Below, piece after piece: positions 1 to 8,311 of a DNA stretch of 64,000 nt. The notes under the pieces are model-generated. The model saw only the letters and a program-made list of their open reading frames with translations, did no database searches and was not told the DNA's origin. Numbering within the stretch: the stretch's first letter is position 1; every line of letters begins with the position of its first letter. This DNA is from Sphingomonas citricola (GTDB taxonomy: Bacteria > Pseudomonadota > Alphaproteobacteria > Sphingomonadales > Sphingomonadaceae), in assembly GCF_019429535.1 (NCBI RefSeq), contig NZ_JAHXZM010000001.1:186001-250000 (forward strand), given 5' to 3'. A program made the position numbers and the translations under genes.

Positions 1-1
1 C

Positions 2-769
2 GCGGCGACGCAGGTGCGCGATTATACCGCGGGGCTGTCGACCGGGGCCTTGTCGGGGATGCGCGTCGGCATCGTCCGTTCGAACGACCTGTCGCCTGAG
101 CTCGCCACGCGCTTCGACGCGGCGCTCGCGGTGCTGCGCGCATCGGGCGCGACCCTCGTCGAGGTGACGCCGCCCAAGCTCGACGGGCTGGGCGAAGCCG
201 AGTTCCAGGTGCTGCTCAGCGAGTTGAAGGCCGATCTCGACCGCTATCTCGCCACCACGCCCGCGAGCGTGAAGACGCGGACGCTCGATCAGGTCATCGC
301 GTTCGACCGCGCGAATGCGGCCGCGGAAATGCCGTATTTCGCGCAGGAAACGTTCGAGAAGGCCGCCGCGACCAAGGGCCTCGCCGACCCGGCCTATAAG
401 GCGGCGCGCGCGAAATCGCTGCGGCTGGCGGGCGCGGAGGGAATCGACGCGATGCTGGCGAAGGCGGGCGCGCAGATCCTCGTCGAGCCGAGCTACGGGG
501 CGGCGTGGCTGAGCGATACGGTCTACGGCGACCAATATGGTGGGCCGTCCGCCGCCAGCCTGCCCGCGATCGCGGGTTATCCGCATCTGACGGTGCCGAT
601 GGGGCTGGTGCGCGGGCTGCCGGTCGGCCTCTCGTTCATCGGCACGCGCGGCGCGGATCAGCGCGTGCTGGGGGCGGGATATGCGTACGAACAGGCATCG
701 CACGCGCGCGTTGCGCCGCGTTACCTGCCGCAGGCGAACGCCGGCGCCGCGCTCGAGGGCACGCGCTAA
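2..769 (+). CDS. Amidase family protein, 5' end cut by the window
   Basis: This is the C-terminal 255 residues of an amidase-signature hydrolase. The reading frame is open to the left edge, so the start and the Ser-Ser-Lys catalytic core lie outside the window. What is seen is the AS-family tail: a segment reading RDYTAGL then a glycine-rich strand (GMRVGIVRS), a long helical region, and the conserved end with YGGPSAASLPAIAGYPHLTV followed by GLPVGLSFIGTRGADQRVL. That ending, with sheet-forming G-x-P-x-G-hydrophobic and a final helix carrying AYEQAS, is typical of secreted or cytoplasmic amidases that cleave carboxamide bonds. The substrate cannot be inferred. A GTG at 14 is in frame but would truncate the protein, so it is unlikely to be the start. 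Confidence 0.85.
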   Translation, partial: AATQVRDYTAGLSTGALSGMRVGIVRSNDLSPELATRFDAALAVLRASGATLVEVTPPKLDGLGEAEFQVLLSELKADLDRYLATTPASVKTRTLDQVIAFDRANAAAEMPYFAQETFEKAAATKGLADPAYKAARAKSLRLAGAEGIDAMLAKAGAQILVEPSYGAAWLSDTVYGDQYGGPSAASLPAIAGYPHLTVPMGLVRGLPVGLSFIGTRGADQRVLGAGYAYEQASHARVAPRYLPQANAGAALEGTR

Positions 770-846
770 CCGCAGCCGCCGCTGCGCCGATTGGCGACGG
801 CCGCGCATTTACGATATGTTCGCACCGGCCGCGGTACGGCGGTGTC

Positions 847-2529
847 ATGCCGATGGTGACGCTGACACGGTTGATGATGGTGGCGGTGCTGGCGTTGCTC
901 GCGCGACCGGCCGTCGCGCAGAGCGCGCTCGCCGGCACGCCCGTCACGACCTGCGTCGCCCCCGTCCAGCGCGGCGATATGGCGGCGACGATGATGCGCC
1001 GCCGCGACCGATTCGATTGCGCGACACCGCAGTCGCGGTTTCGACCGGGTGATTACTGGGTCCGGGTCGCTAGCGTGCCCCCCGGTGCGGGGATCGTCCC
1101 GCAGGTGATCCGGTCGTGGAGCCTGTGGCAGCGCGGCATGACGCTGTATTTCGGTTATGCTGACGGGGTGATCGTCCGGCGCGTGATCGACGATGTCGGC
1201 GCCGCGCGCTCGATCGCGCTCGGCGCTGTCTTCGAACAGCCGATACCGGTGCGCGGCGTACGGCTCACGCGGATCATGTGGCAGGTGCGCGGCGCAGTCG
1301 TGGTGCGCGGCATCATCGCCGAGCCGCGGATCGGCACGCCCGCGCAGAGTGCCGAGCGCAACCTCTTGTTCGCGGCGCTCTACGCCGGTTTTGGCGGGCT
1401 CTGCCTCGCGCTGCTCGTGTACAATCTGTCGTTGTGGGCGGCGCTGCGGCATCGCTTCCAGCTTGCCTATTGCGGGATGGTCGCCGCGCTCGCGACCTAT
1501 GCCTTTTCGTCGTCGGGGGCGATGGCGTGGCTGTGGCCAACGCTCGGCAACGTGATGCGCATCCGCGTCAACTACGCGGCGCTGGGACTTGCGGCGGTGA
1601 TGGCGCTGCGGTTCGCACGACAGTTCTTCGAGCCGCGCGTCTTCGACCGCGCGACCGCGCGAGCGGCGGCGGGGGTGATATGGTACCTCGTCGTGTCGAC
1701 GGGGGCGTTCGTGCTGCTCGCGCCGTGGCAGGCGCGCGCGCTCGACCTCGCTTACTCGCTCGGCTTCCTGGCGCTGACGACCGTCGCGGCGCTGATCCTG
1801 GCGCGCGCGTGGCGCGAACGGAGCAATTACCTGTGGGTGTTCGGCGTCGCCTGGGCGACGCCTTTGCTGCTCGCCGCGATCCGCACGATGAGCAGCCTGC
1901 AATTGATCACCGCGAGCACGTGGCTCGACAATTCGACGCTGGCGGCGATGACGGTGGAGGCATTGGTGTCGAGTGTCGCGATCTCGTACCGCATCCGCCT
2001 GCTCTCGGTCGAGCGCGACGCGGCACGCGCCGAGGAACTGGCCGCGCGGACGCTCGCCGATACCGATCCGCTGACCGACCTCCTCAATCGCCGCTCGTTC
2101 CTGCGCGACGCGCTGGAGGCTGGCGCGCGTGCGCCGCAGCTGCTGGTGATCGCCGACATCGACCATTTCAAGCAGGTGAACGACGCGCTCGGGCACGATC
2201 TGGGCGACGAGGTGCTGCGCCGCGTCGCGCGTGCCCTGCGCGCCGCGATGCCGCGGGACGCGCTCGTGGCGCGGATCGGTGGCGAGGAGTTCGCGGTGCT
2301 CGCGCCCGCCGACACGGACGGCCTGCCCGACGCGGTGCTCGCCGCGGTGCGGTCGGCGCGGATGCCGTACGACCTGACCGTCACGGTGTCGGTCGGCAGC
2401 AGCACCGGAACGCTGAGCGGGGAAAGTGATTGGGCGGCGCTCTACCGGATGGCGGATCAGGCGCTGTTCGCGGCCAAGGCGGCGGGGCGCGACCGCGCCC
2501 GCGTCGCGAGCCTCGCGCTCGCGGCCTGA
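847..2529 (+). CDS. 7TM-type membrane diguanylate cyclase (GGDEF)
   Basis: Predicted diguanylate cyclase of 560 aa that would make c-di-GMP from two GTP. A signal peptide (about residues 1-20, ending AVAQ) is followed by an extracytoplasmic domain of about 150 residues, then seven or so hydrophobic helices, a short coiled linker and a GGDEF domain. This order matches the 7TMR-DISM sensor architecture. The active-site motif is GGEEF at residues 478-482, preceded by DTDPLTDLLNRRSF. The five-residue-upstream RxxD inhibitory site is not present (PRDA occupies that place), so product inhibition may be absent. The ATG at 847 is chosen because it begins a clean signal peptide; the frame is open further upstream into the amidase gene. 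ATG 853 is an alternative. The sensed ligand is unknown. Confidence 0.85.
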   Translation: MPMVTLTRLMMVAVLALLARPAVAQSALAGTPVTTCVAPVQRGDMAATMMRRRDRFDCATPQSRFRPGDYWVRVASVPPGAGIVPQVIRSWSLWQRGMTLYFGYADGVIVRRVIDDVGAARSIALGAVFEQPIPVRGVRLTRIMWQVRGAVVVRGIIAEPRIGTPAQSAERNLLFAALYAGFGGLCLALLVYNLSLWAALRHRFQLAYCGMVAALATYAFSSSGAMAWLWPTLGNVMRIRVNYAALGLAAVMALRFARQFFEPRVFDRATARAAAGVIWYLVVSTGAFVLLAPWQARALDLAYSLGFLALTTVAALILARAWRERSNYLWVFGVAWATPLLLAAIRTMSSLQLITASTWLDNSTLAAMTVEALVSSVAISYRIRLLSVERDAARAEELAARTLADTDPLTDLLNRRSFLRDALEAGARAPQLLVIADIDHFKQVNDALGHDLGDEVLRRVARALRAAMPRDALVARIGGEEFAVLAPADTDGLPDAVLAAVRSARMPYDLTVTVSVGSSTGTLSGESDWAALYRMADQALFAAKAAGRDRARVASLALAA

Positions 2530-2587
2530 GCGGCTGCTTCCCGCTGCGGCGTTAATCATGTATGGAAACGGGTGAGAGGGGAGTCCG

Positions 2588-2791
2588 ATGAAGCACCGCC
2601 GTCGCATCGCCATTGCCGCCACCGGTGCCGCGCTCGCGCTGGTCGCGCTGCGCCACCCGACCGCCGATCTCAAGATCATGACGCACGAAGCGCGCGACAC
2701 CGCGCCGCACCGGATCCAGGCCGCGATCGACTTGGGGTTGGTTGGCTTCTCGATCCTCTACACCTGGACCGCGCCGCGCATCACCGGCTGA
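2588..2791 (+). CDS. Small hypothetical membrane-associated protein
   Basis: A 67-residue ORF that I do not recognise. It begins with a basic stretch (MKHRRR) and a short hydrophobic Ala/Leu run, which could be a signal peptide or anchor, and has a second hydrophobic patch near the C-terminus (GLVGFSILYTW). It is supported by a strong purine-rich ribosome-binding site (GAGAGGGGAG) ending about 7 bases before the ATG and by lying alone between two well-supported genes on the same strand. No catalytic motif is visible. Confidence 0.55.
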   Translation: MKHRRRIAIAATGAALALVALRHPTADLKIMTHEARDTAPHRIQAAIDLGLVGFSILYTWTAPRITG

Positions 2792-2866
2792 TCGCGCGGT
2801 TGACGGACACGTAAAGTCACGCATGCGCGATTGAAGCGTCGCGACCTCTTGCTTACACGCGTGTCA

Positions 2867-4579
2867 ATGACTGACGAACGCGCCTGGCAGACCCGCTACC
2901 GCCACCCGACGCCGTGGGCGGTCGACCTGCCGCCGATGTCGATGCCCGACATGTTCACGGCGTCGACCGCGCGGCACGCCGACCGCGCGATGATCGACTT
3001 TCTCGGCCGCCATTACAGCTACGCCGAGGTCGCCGACGGCGCGCGGCGCGTCGCGGCCGGACTGGCGGCGATGGGTTACGGCAAGGGCGACCGCATCGGC
3101 CTGTTCCTGCCCAACGTCCCGCATTACGTCGCGGCCTATTACGGCGCGCTGCTGCTCGGTGCGACCGTGGTCAATTTCTCGCCGCTCTACACGGTCCACG
3201 AACTCGTCCACCAGGTCGAGGATTCGGGCACGCGGGCGCTGTTCACGATCTCCGCCAGCGCGCTACTGCCGACCGCGCTCAAGGTGCTCGACAAGAGCCG
3301 GCTCGAGCGGTTGATCGTCGGCTCGGTCGCGGGCGCGCTGCCGCCGGCGAAATCGCTGCTCTACCGGCTGTTCAAGGGCAAGGAAGTCGCCAGGCGGCCC
3401 GACGACGCGCGGGTGACGGCGTTCTCGGCGCTGATCGCCAACGACGGTCAGTTCTCAGCGCCCGCGATCGACCCGGTCGGCGATGTCGCGCTGATCCAGT
3501 ATACCGGCGGGACGACCGGCGCGCCGAAGGGGGCGATGCTGACCCACGCCAACCTGTCCGCCAACGCGCGGCAGGTCGTGTCGCTCGATCCGCACCGCGG
3601 CGATACCGACCGCATCATCGGCGCGCTGCCGCTGTTCCACGTCTTCGCCAACACCTGCGTCTTGAACCGCACTGTCCTGAACGGCGGCGAGATGGTGCTG
3701 CTGCCGCGGTTCGAGGCGGGGCAGGTGCTCGGTGCGATCACGCGGACCAAGGCGACCGCGCTACCGGGCGTGCCGACGATGTATCAGGCGCTGCTCGATC
3801 ACCCGAAGTTCGCTGCGACCGATTTCTCCTCGCTGCGCGTGTGCATATCGGGCGGTGCGCCGCTGCCAGCCGAATTGCGCGACAAATGGAGCGCGGCGAC
3901 CGGCGCGCGTCTGGTCGAGGGCTATGGCCTGTCCGAAAGCTCGGGCGTACTGACCTGCAACCCGTACGAGGGCGCGCAGCATCCCGGCACGATCGGCCAG
4001 CCGGTACCCGCGACGCGGTTGCGGCTGGTCGACAAAGAGGATCCGGCCAAACCGGTCGCCGCGGGCGAACCGGGTGAGATCGTCGCGCGCGGGCCGCAGG
4101 TGATGGCGGGATATTGGAACCGCCCCGAGGCCGTCGCCGACGCGTTCGTCACGCTCGACGGTGAGGCGTGGCTCCGCACCGGCGACGTCGGCGTCATCGA
4201 CGAGGACGGCTTCGTCGCGGTCGTCGACCGGTTGAAGGACATGATCTCGGTCGGCGGGTTCAAGGTATTCCCGAGCCAGATCGAGGAGATCCTCTACCAT
4301 CACCCCGCGATCAAGGAGGCATTGGTGGTCGGCGTCCCCGACCCCTATCGCGGCGAGGCGCCGCGCGCGTTCGTGACGCTGAACGCCGCTGCGGGCGAGG
4401 GCGATGGCGCGGGGGAGGGCGTACCCGACGGTGCGACGCTGCTCGCCTGGCTGAACCCCAAACTCGGCAAGCATGAGCGCGTCGACGCGGTGGTGGTGCG
4501 CGCCGCGCTGCCCAAGACGATGATCGGCAAGCTCAGCCGCAAGGACCTGCTCGCCGAGATCCGCGCCGAGGCGGGCTGA
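2867..4579 (+). CDS. Long-chain fatty acid--CoA ligase
   Basis: AMP-dependent synthetase/ligase of 570 aa that activates a carboxylic acid to acyl-AMP and then acyl-CoA, probably a long-chain fatty acid. Visible family motifs are the phosphate-binding loop YTGGTTGAPKGAML, the adenine-binding GYGLSES, the hinge-region LRTGD followed by DRLKDMISVGGFKVFPSQIE, and near the C-terminus the catalytic lysine in the context KTMIGKLSRKDL. Length and order fit FadD-type ligases. The ATG at 2867 gives an N-terminus (MTDERAWQTRYR) like other family members; an earlier in-frame start at 2831 would add 12 residues without an obvious role. The exact chain-length preference cannot be read from sequence. Confidence 0.9.
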   Translation: MTDERAWQTRYRHPTPWAVDLPPMSMPDMFTASTARHADRAMIDFLGRHYSYAEVADGARRVAAGLAAMGYGKGDRIGLFLPNVPHYVAAYYGALLLGATVVNFSPLYTVHELVHQVEDSGTRALFTISASALLPTALKVLDKSRLERLIVGSVAGALPPAKSLLYRLFKGKEVARRPDDARVTAFSALIANDGQFSAPAIDPVGDVALIQYTGGTTGAPKGAMLTHANLSANARQVVSLDPHRGDTDRIIGALPLFHVFANTCVLNRTVLNGGEMVLLPRFEAGQVLGAITRTKATALPGVPTMYQALLDHPKFAATDFSSLRVCISGGAPLPAELRDKWSAATGARLVEGYGLSESSGVLTCNPYEGAQHPGTIGQPVPATRLRLVDKEDPAKPVAAGEPGEIVARGPQVMAGYWNRPEAVADAFVTLDGEAWLRTGDVGVIDEDGFVAVVDRLKDMISVGGFKVFPSQIEEILYHHPAIKEALVVGVPDPYRGEAPRAFVTLNAAAGEGDGAGEGVPDGATLLAWLNPKLGKHERVDAVVVRAALPKTMIGKLSRKDLLAEIRAEAG

Positions 4580-4631
4580 TCGGTGGTGGCGATCCTTGAC
4601 CGGATGTGCCGCGCTGCCGCATAGCCCTCGC

Positions 4632-4871
4632 ATGGATCAGGCGATCGAGAACCTGTCGTTCGAGGAAGCGATGCGCGAGCTGGAAGGCATCGTCGGCAAG
4701 CTCGAGTCCGGTGACACCCCGCTGGAGGATGCGATCCAGCTCTACGAGCGCGGCAGCGCACTCAGGCAGCGGTGCGCCGAGCGGCTCGACGCGGCGCAGG
4801 CGCGGATCGAGGCGATCCGGGTCGGTGCCGACGGCAGACCCGCGGGCGTGCAAGCCTTCAACGCCGGATGA
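4632..4871 (+). CDS. xseB: Exodeoxyribonuclease VII small subunit
   Basis: The 79-residue protein has the XseB pattern: LSFEEAMRELEGIVGKLESG, then LEDAIQLYERG and a C-terminal helix with CAERLDAAQARIE. XseB binds XseA in exonuclease VII, which degrades single-stranded DNA. The ATG at 4632 matches the usual N-terminus; the upstream in-frame start at 4596 only adds residues not seen in the family. Its stop overlaps the next start (ATGA at 4868-4871), so it is translationally coupled to ispA, a common arrangement in proteobacteria. Confidence 0.93.
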   Translation: MDQAIENLSFEEAMRELEGIVGKLESGDTPLEDAIQLYERGSALRQRCAERLDAAQARIEAIRVGADGRPAGVQAFNAG

Positions 4872-5782
4872 GCTCCGCCCCCGTCCAGCCGGCACCCGTC
4901 GACCTCGCCGACGCGCTCGCGCAGGTGCAGGCGGAGATCGACCGCCGCTTCGACCTGCTGCTCGCGGTGCCCGACGACGCGCGCGCGCGGCTGTACCAGG
5001 CGATGCGCCATGCCGCGATCGGCGGCGGCAAAAGGTTGCGGCCACTGCTGGTGTTCGCGACCGCGCAATTGTTCGACGTCGATCGCGACCAGGCCGGGCG
5101 CGCAGCGACCGCGCTCGAGGCGATCCACGTCTACTCGCTGGTCCACGACGATCTGCCCGCGATGGATGACGACGACCTGCGTCACGGCAAGGCGACCGCC
5201 CACAAGGCCTTTGACGAGGCGACCGCGATCCTCGCCGGCGACTGCCTCCACGCGCTTGCGTTCGAGGTACTGGCGGATCCCGCCACGCACCCCGATCCCG
5301 CCGTGCGCGCCGAACTGATCGCCGATCTTGCGCGCGCCTCCGGGCCCGCCGGCATGGCGGGCGGGCAGATGATGGATCTCGCCGCGGAGAGCGAGACGTT
5401 CGACCTCGGCACCGTCACGCGGTTGCAGCAGTTGAAGACCGGCGCGCTGATCTGCGCCGCGGTCGAAGCCGGCGCCATCCTCGGCCGCGTCGCGCCCGAT
5501 GCGCGCACGCCGCTGCGGGGCTACGCGCACGACCTCGGGCTCGCGTTTCAGATCGTCGACGACCTGATGGACGTCGAGGGCAACGAGGAACTGGCCGGCA
5601 AGAAACTGCGCAAGGACGAGGCGGCGGGCAAGGAAACCTTCGTCTCGCTGCTCGGGGTCGAGCGCGCGCGCGCGCAATCGCGGATGCTGGTCGATCAGGC
5701 AATCGCGCATCTGCGCCATTTCGGCGCCGAGGCCGATTTGCTGCGCGCGATCGCGCGTTTCGTGATCGAAAGGGATCGTTGA
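4868..5782 (+). CDS. ispA: Polyprenyl (farnesyl) diphosphate synthase
   Basis: Trans-isoprenyl diphosphate synthase of 304 aa that condenses DMAPP/GPP with IPP, most likely to farnesyl diphosphate for quinone, carotenoid and cell-wall lipid carriers. The first aspartate-rich motif is seen as HDDLPAMDDDDLRHG with the KRLRPLL motif upstream, and the second as FQIVDDLMD. Length and the adjacent xseB support the IspA assignment over a long-chain synthase. The start overlaps the xseB stop. The gene ends three bases before coaD starts, so xseB-ispA-coaD reads as one operon. Confidence 0.92.
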   Translation: MSSAPVQPAPVDLADALAQVQAEIDRRFDLLLAVPDDARARLYQAMRHAAIGGGKRLRPLLVFATAQLFDVDRDQAGRAATALEAIHVYSLVHDDLPAMDDDDLRHGKATAHKAFDEATAILAGDCLHALAFEVLADPATHPDPAVRAELIADLARASGPAGMAGGQMMDLAAESETFDLGTVTRLQQLKTGALICAAVEAGAILGRVAPDARTPLRGYAHDLGLAFQIVDDLMDVEGNEELAGKKLRKDEAAGKETFVSLLGVERARAQSRMLVDQAIAHLRHFGAEADLLRAIARFVIERDR

Positions 5783-5784
5783 CC

Positions 5785-6327
5785 ATGAGCACCGCTCCCG
5801 ATCGGCCGGCTGATCAAGCGCGCCCGCCGCGCATCGGCGTCTACCCCGGCACCTTCGATCCGATCACGCTCGGTCACATGGACATCATCCGCCGCGGGGC
5901 GAAGCTGGTCGATCGGCTGGTGATCGGCGTGACGACCAACCCGTCCAAGTCGCCGATGTTCTCGGTTGAGGAGCGGATGACGATGGTCGAGCGCGAGGTC
6001 GCCGCGCTGCCCGGCGACATCCGCGTGGTGCAGTTCGACTCGCTGCTGATGGACTTCGCCGAGCGCGAGCGCGCGAGCGTCATCGTGCGCGGCCTGCGCG
6101 CGGTCGCCGATTTCGAGTACGAATATCAGATGGCGGGGATGAACCAGAAGCTGAACGACCGGATCGAGACGGTATTCCTGATGGCCGACGTCGGGTTGCA
6201 GCCGATCGCGTCGAAGCTGGTAAAGGAAATTGCGATCTTCGGCGGCGACATCCGCAAGTTCGTGACGCCCGCGATCTGCGAACAGGTCGTCGCACGCGTC
6301 GAGGTCGTCGGCCGCCGCGGTAGCTGA
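5785..6327 (+). CDS. coaD: Pantetheine-phosphate adenylyltransferase
   Basis: CoaD catalyses the penultimate step of coenzyme A synthesis, joining 4'-phosphopantetheine and ATP. The 180-residue protein carries the nucleotidyltransferase motif GVYPGTFDPITLGH (T28-L-G-H31), RGLRAVADFEYEYQMA, and the C-terminal segment LQPIASKLVKEIA that takes the place of the ISSTxxR loop in alphaproteobacteria. The N-terminus is about 15 residues longer than in E. coli and rich in Pro/Asp. The ATG at 5785 lies just after the ispA stop; a TTG at 5779 would overlap ispA. Confidence 0.93.
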   Translation: MSTAPDRPADQARPPRIGVYPGTFDPITLGHMDIIRRGAKLVDRLVIGVTTNPSKSPMFSVEERMTMVEREVAALPGDIRVVQFDSLLMDFAERERASVIVRGLRAVADFEYEYQMAGMNQKLNDRIETVFLMADVGLQPIASKLVKEIAIFGGDIRKFVTPAICEQVVARVEVVGRRGS

Positions 6328-6443
6328 GGCACGCCGCACCTCGATACGTAAGCGCGGCTCCCCGCCCGCGCGCCATTCACGTTGGCGCAAGCCGTGAATT
6401 GCTTTAGGTGGGCACCATCCCCGTCATCATCCGTGTAGGCCCG

Positions 6444-7145
6444 ATGCGCTTTCTCGCCGCTTTCCTGTCGCTGATCCTGTCGTTCCTGGCCTTGCCCGCA
6501 ATCGCGCAGGCGCCGCAGGCTGCCGCACCGGCGCAGCCGTTGCCGACGACCGATCTCCAGAACGTCTGGTTGCTCGACCTGTCGAGCGGCGGGCGCGTGG
6601 CGATCCTGCTGCGTCCCGATGTTGCGCCAAAGATGGTCGAACGGATCAAGACGCTGACCCGCCAGCATTTCTACGACGGGCTGACGTTCCACCGCGTGAT
6701 TGACGGCTTCATGGCGCAGGGCGGCGATCCCAAGGGCGACGGCACCGGCGGTTCGCAGCTTCCCGACGTGGCGGCGGAATTCAATTACCTGCCGCACGTC
6801 CGCGGCGCGGTTGCGGCGGCGCGTGCGGAAAAGGAAGACAGCGCGAACAGCCAGTTCTACATCGTGCTCCAGCCGCGCCTCCAGCTCGACAAGAAGTACA
6901 CGGTGTTCGGGCGCGTGATGACCGGCATGAACTATGTCGACGCGATCGAGCGCGGCGAGCCGCCGGCGAACCCGTCGCGCATCCTTCACGCCTATATCGC
7001 GAGCGACAGCCCGCCGCCGTACCAAGCCGCGCCCGCCACAACGGTCATTCCGGCGGCACTGGGCGACGTGGCGTTGCCGGGAGCGAAGAAGCCCATGCCG
7101 GCGGCGACTCCCGCCCCGGCGAAGAAGCGCGGCGCGCGCCGCTGA
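6444..7145 (+). CDS. Peptidylprolyl cis-trans isomerase, cyclophilin type, exported
   Basis: A 233-residue cyclophilin with a cleavable signal peptide (about residues 1-20, ending PAIAQ). The core shows LTFHRVIDGFMAQGGDPKGD, the usual catalytic Arg/Phe/Gln region, and ANSQFYIV followed by YTVFGRVMTGM. It would act as a periplasmic protein-folding isomerase. A low-complexity Pro/Ala/Lys-rich tail of about 50 residues follows the domain. ATG 6444 is preferred over the earlier GTG at 6408 because it begins the signal peptide directly. It precedes queA with a 45-base gap. Confidence 0.9.
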   Translation: MRFLAAFLSLILSFLALPAIAQAPQAAAPAQPLPTTDLQNVWLLDLSSGGRVAILLRPDVAPKMVERIKTLTRQHFYDGLTFHRVIDGFMAQGGDPKGDGTGGSQLPDVAAEFNYLPHVRGAVAAARAEKEDSANSQFYIVLQPRLQLDKKYTVFGRVMTGMNYVDAIERGEPPANPSRILHAYIASDSPPPYQAAPATTVIPAALGDVALPGAKKPMPAATPAPAKKRGARR

Positions 7146-7190
7146 TCGCGGCCGCATCGGTTCGGGCTCGATGGACGAAGGCCGAGACGC

Positions 7191-8216
7191 GTGAACGTCG
7201 ACCTGTTCGATTTCGATCTGCCCAACGAGCGGATCGCGCTGCGCCCCGCGGCACCCCGCGACGCGGCGCGGATGCTGGTGGTGGACGCCGGCGGCATGCG
7301 CGATCGCATCGTGTCCGATCTGAGCGACGAATTGCGTCCCGGTGATCTGCTGGTCTTCAACGACACCCGCGTCATTCCGGCGCAGCTCGAAGGCGTGCGT
7401 GGACAGGCGCGGATCGGCGCGACGCTGCACAAGCGTGAGGGGCCGCGGCGCTGGCGCGCCTTCGTGCGCAACGCGAAGCGCCTGCGCGACGGCGACGTGG
7501 TCGATTTCGGTCACGGCGTCTCGGCCACCGCGACCGCGCGCGCGGACGACGGCAGCCTCGCGCTCGATTTCCACGGCGACGAACCGGTCGAATTGCTGCT
7601 CGAACGCGCGGGGCGGATGCCGCTGCCGCCCTATATCGCGGGCAAGCGCGCGACCGACGCGCGCGACCACGACGATTATCAGACGATGTTCGCACGTGAG
7701 GCGGGGGCGGTCGCCGCACCCACCGCGGCGCTCCATTTCACCCCCGATCTGCTCGCGCGGCTGGACGCGGCGGGGATCGAACACGCGACGCTGACGCTCC
7801 ACGTCGGCGCGGGGACGTTCCTGCCGGTCAAGGCCGACGACACCGACGACCACCGCATGCACGCCGAATGGGGCCGCATCGACGCCGCGACCGCCGATCG
7901 GTTGAACGCGGTCCGCGCGCGCGGCGGCCGCGTCATCGCGGTCGGCACGACCTCGCTTCGTTTGATCGAGAGCGCGGCGGGCGCGGACGGCGTGATCCGC
8001 GCGTTCGAGGGCGACACCTCGATCTTCATCACCCCCGGCTACACCTTCCGCGGCATCGACGGGCTGATGACCAATTTTCACCTGCCGCGCTCGACCCTGT
8101 TCATGCTGGTCTCGGCGCTGATGGGGTTGGAGCGGATGCAGGCGGCCTACGCGCACGCGATCGCGCATGGCTATCGTTTCTACTCCTACGGCGACGCGTC
8201 GCTGCTGCTCCCCTAG
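7191..8216 (+). CDS. queA: S-adenosylmethionine:tRNA ribosyltransferase-isomerase
   Basis: QueA transfers and isomerises the ribosyl moiety of SAM onto 7-aminomethyl-7-deazaguanine in tRNA to give epoxyqueuosine. The 341-residue protein starts from GTG and has the family N-terminus ([13 protein letters not shown]), the [10 protein letters not shown] strand, RMPLPPYI, the HVGAGTF signature and the C-terminal [12 protein letters not shown] segment. Tgt, which acts one step earlier on the same tRNAs, is encoded 2.3 kb downstream on the same strand, which suggests a queuosine gene neighbourhood interrupted by a cyclase and an EF-hand gene. Confidence 0.95.
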   Translation: MNVDLFDFDLPNERIALRPAAPRDAARMLVVDAGGMRDRIVSDLSDELRPGDLLVFNDTRVIPAQLEGVRGQARIGATLHKREGPRRWRAFVRNAKRLRDGDVVDFGHGVSATATARADDGSLALDFHGDEPVELLLERAGRMPLPPYIAGKRATDARDHDDYQTMFAREAGAVAAPTAALHFTPDLLARLDAAGIEHATLTLHVGAGTFLPVKADDTDDHRMHAEWGRIDAATADRLNAVRARGGRVIAVGTTSLRLIESAAGADGVIRAFEGDTSIFITPGYTFRGIDGLMTNFHLPRSTLFMLVSALMGLERMQAAYAHAIAHGYRFYSYGDASLLLP

Positions 8217-8286
8217 GGAAGGTGCAGGCGGCCGGTCGTTCCGCGTCGCCTCCAACGCGATCTTTACCGCCGTTAACTCGGCTTTA

Positions 8287-8304
8287 GATTGATGGGGATC
8301 AATC
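8287..8304. repeat. Inverted repeat just upstream of the MASE1-GGDEF start
   Basis: A perfect 7-bp inverted repeat, GATTGAT then GGGG then ATCAATC, ends 7 bases before the ATG at 8312. It could form a small hairpin over the ribosome-binding region or act as an operator. The function is not known. Confidence 0.4.
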
Positions 8305-8311
8305 CTCGCGG

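Noticed and set aside
766..2700. Long minus-strand ORF opposite the first diguanylate cyclase
   Set aside because: Arg/His-rich shadow of a GC-rich gene with no family features; the plus strand has signal peptide, helices and GGEEF.
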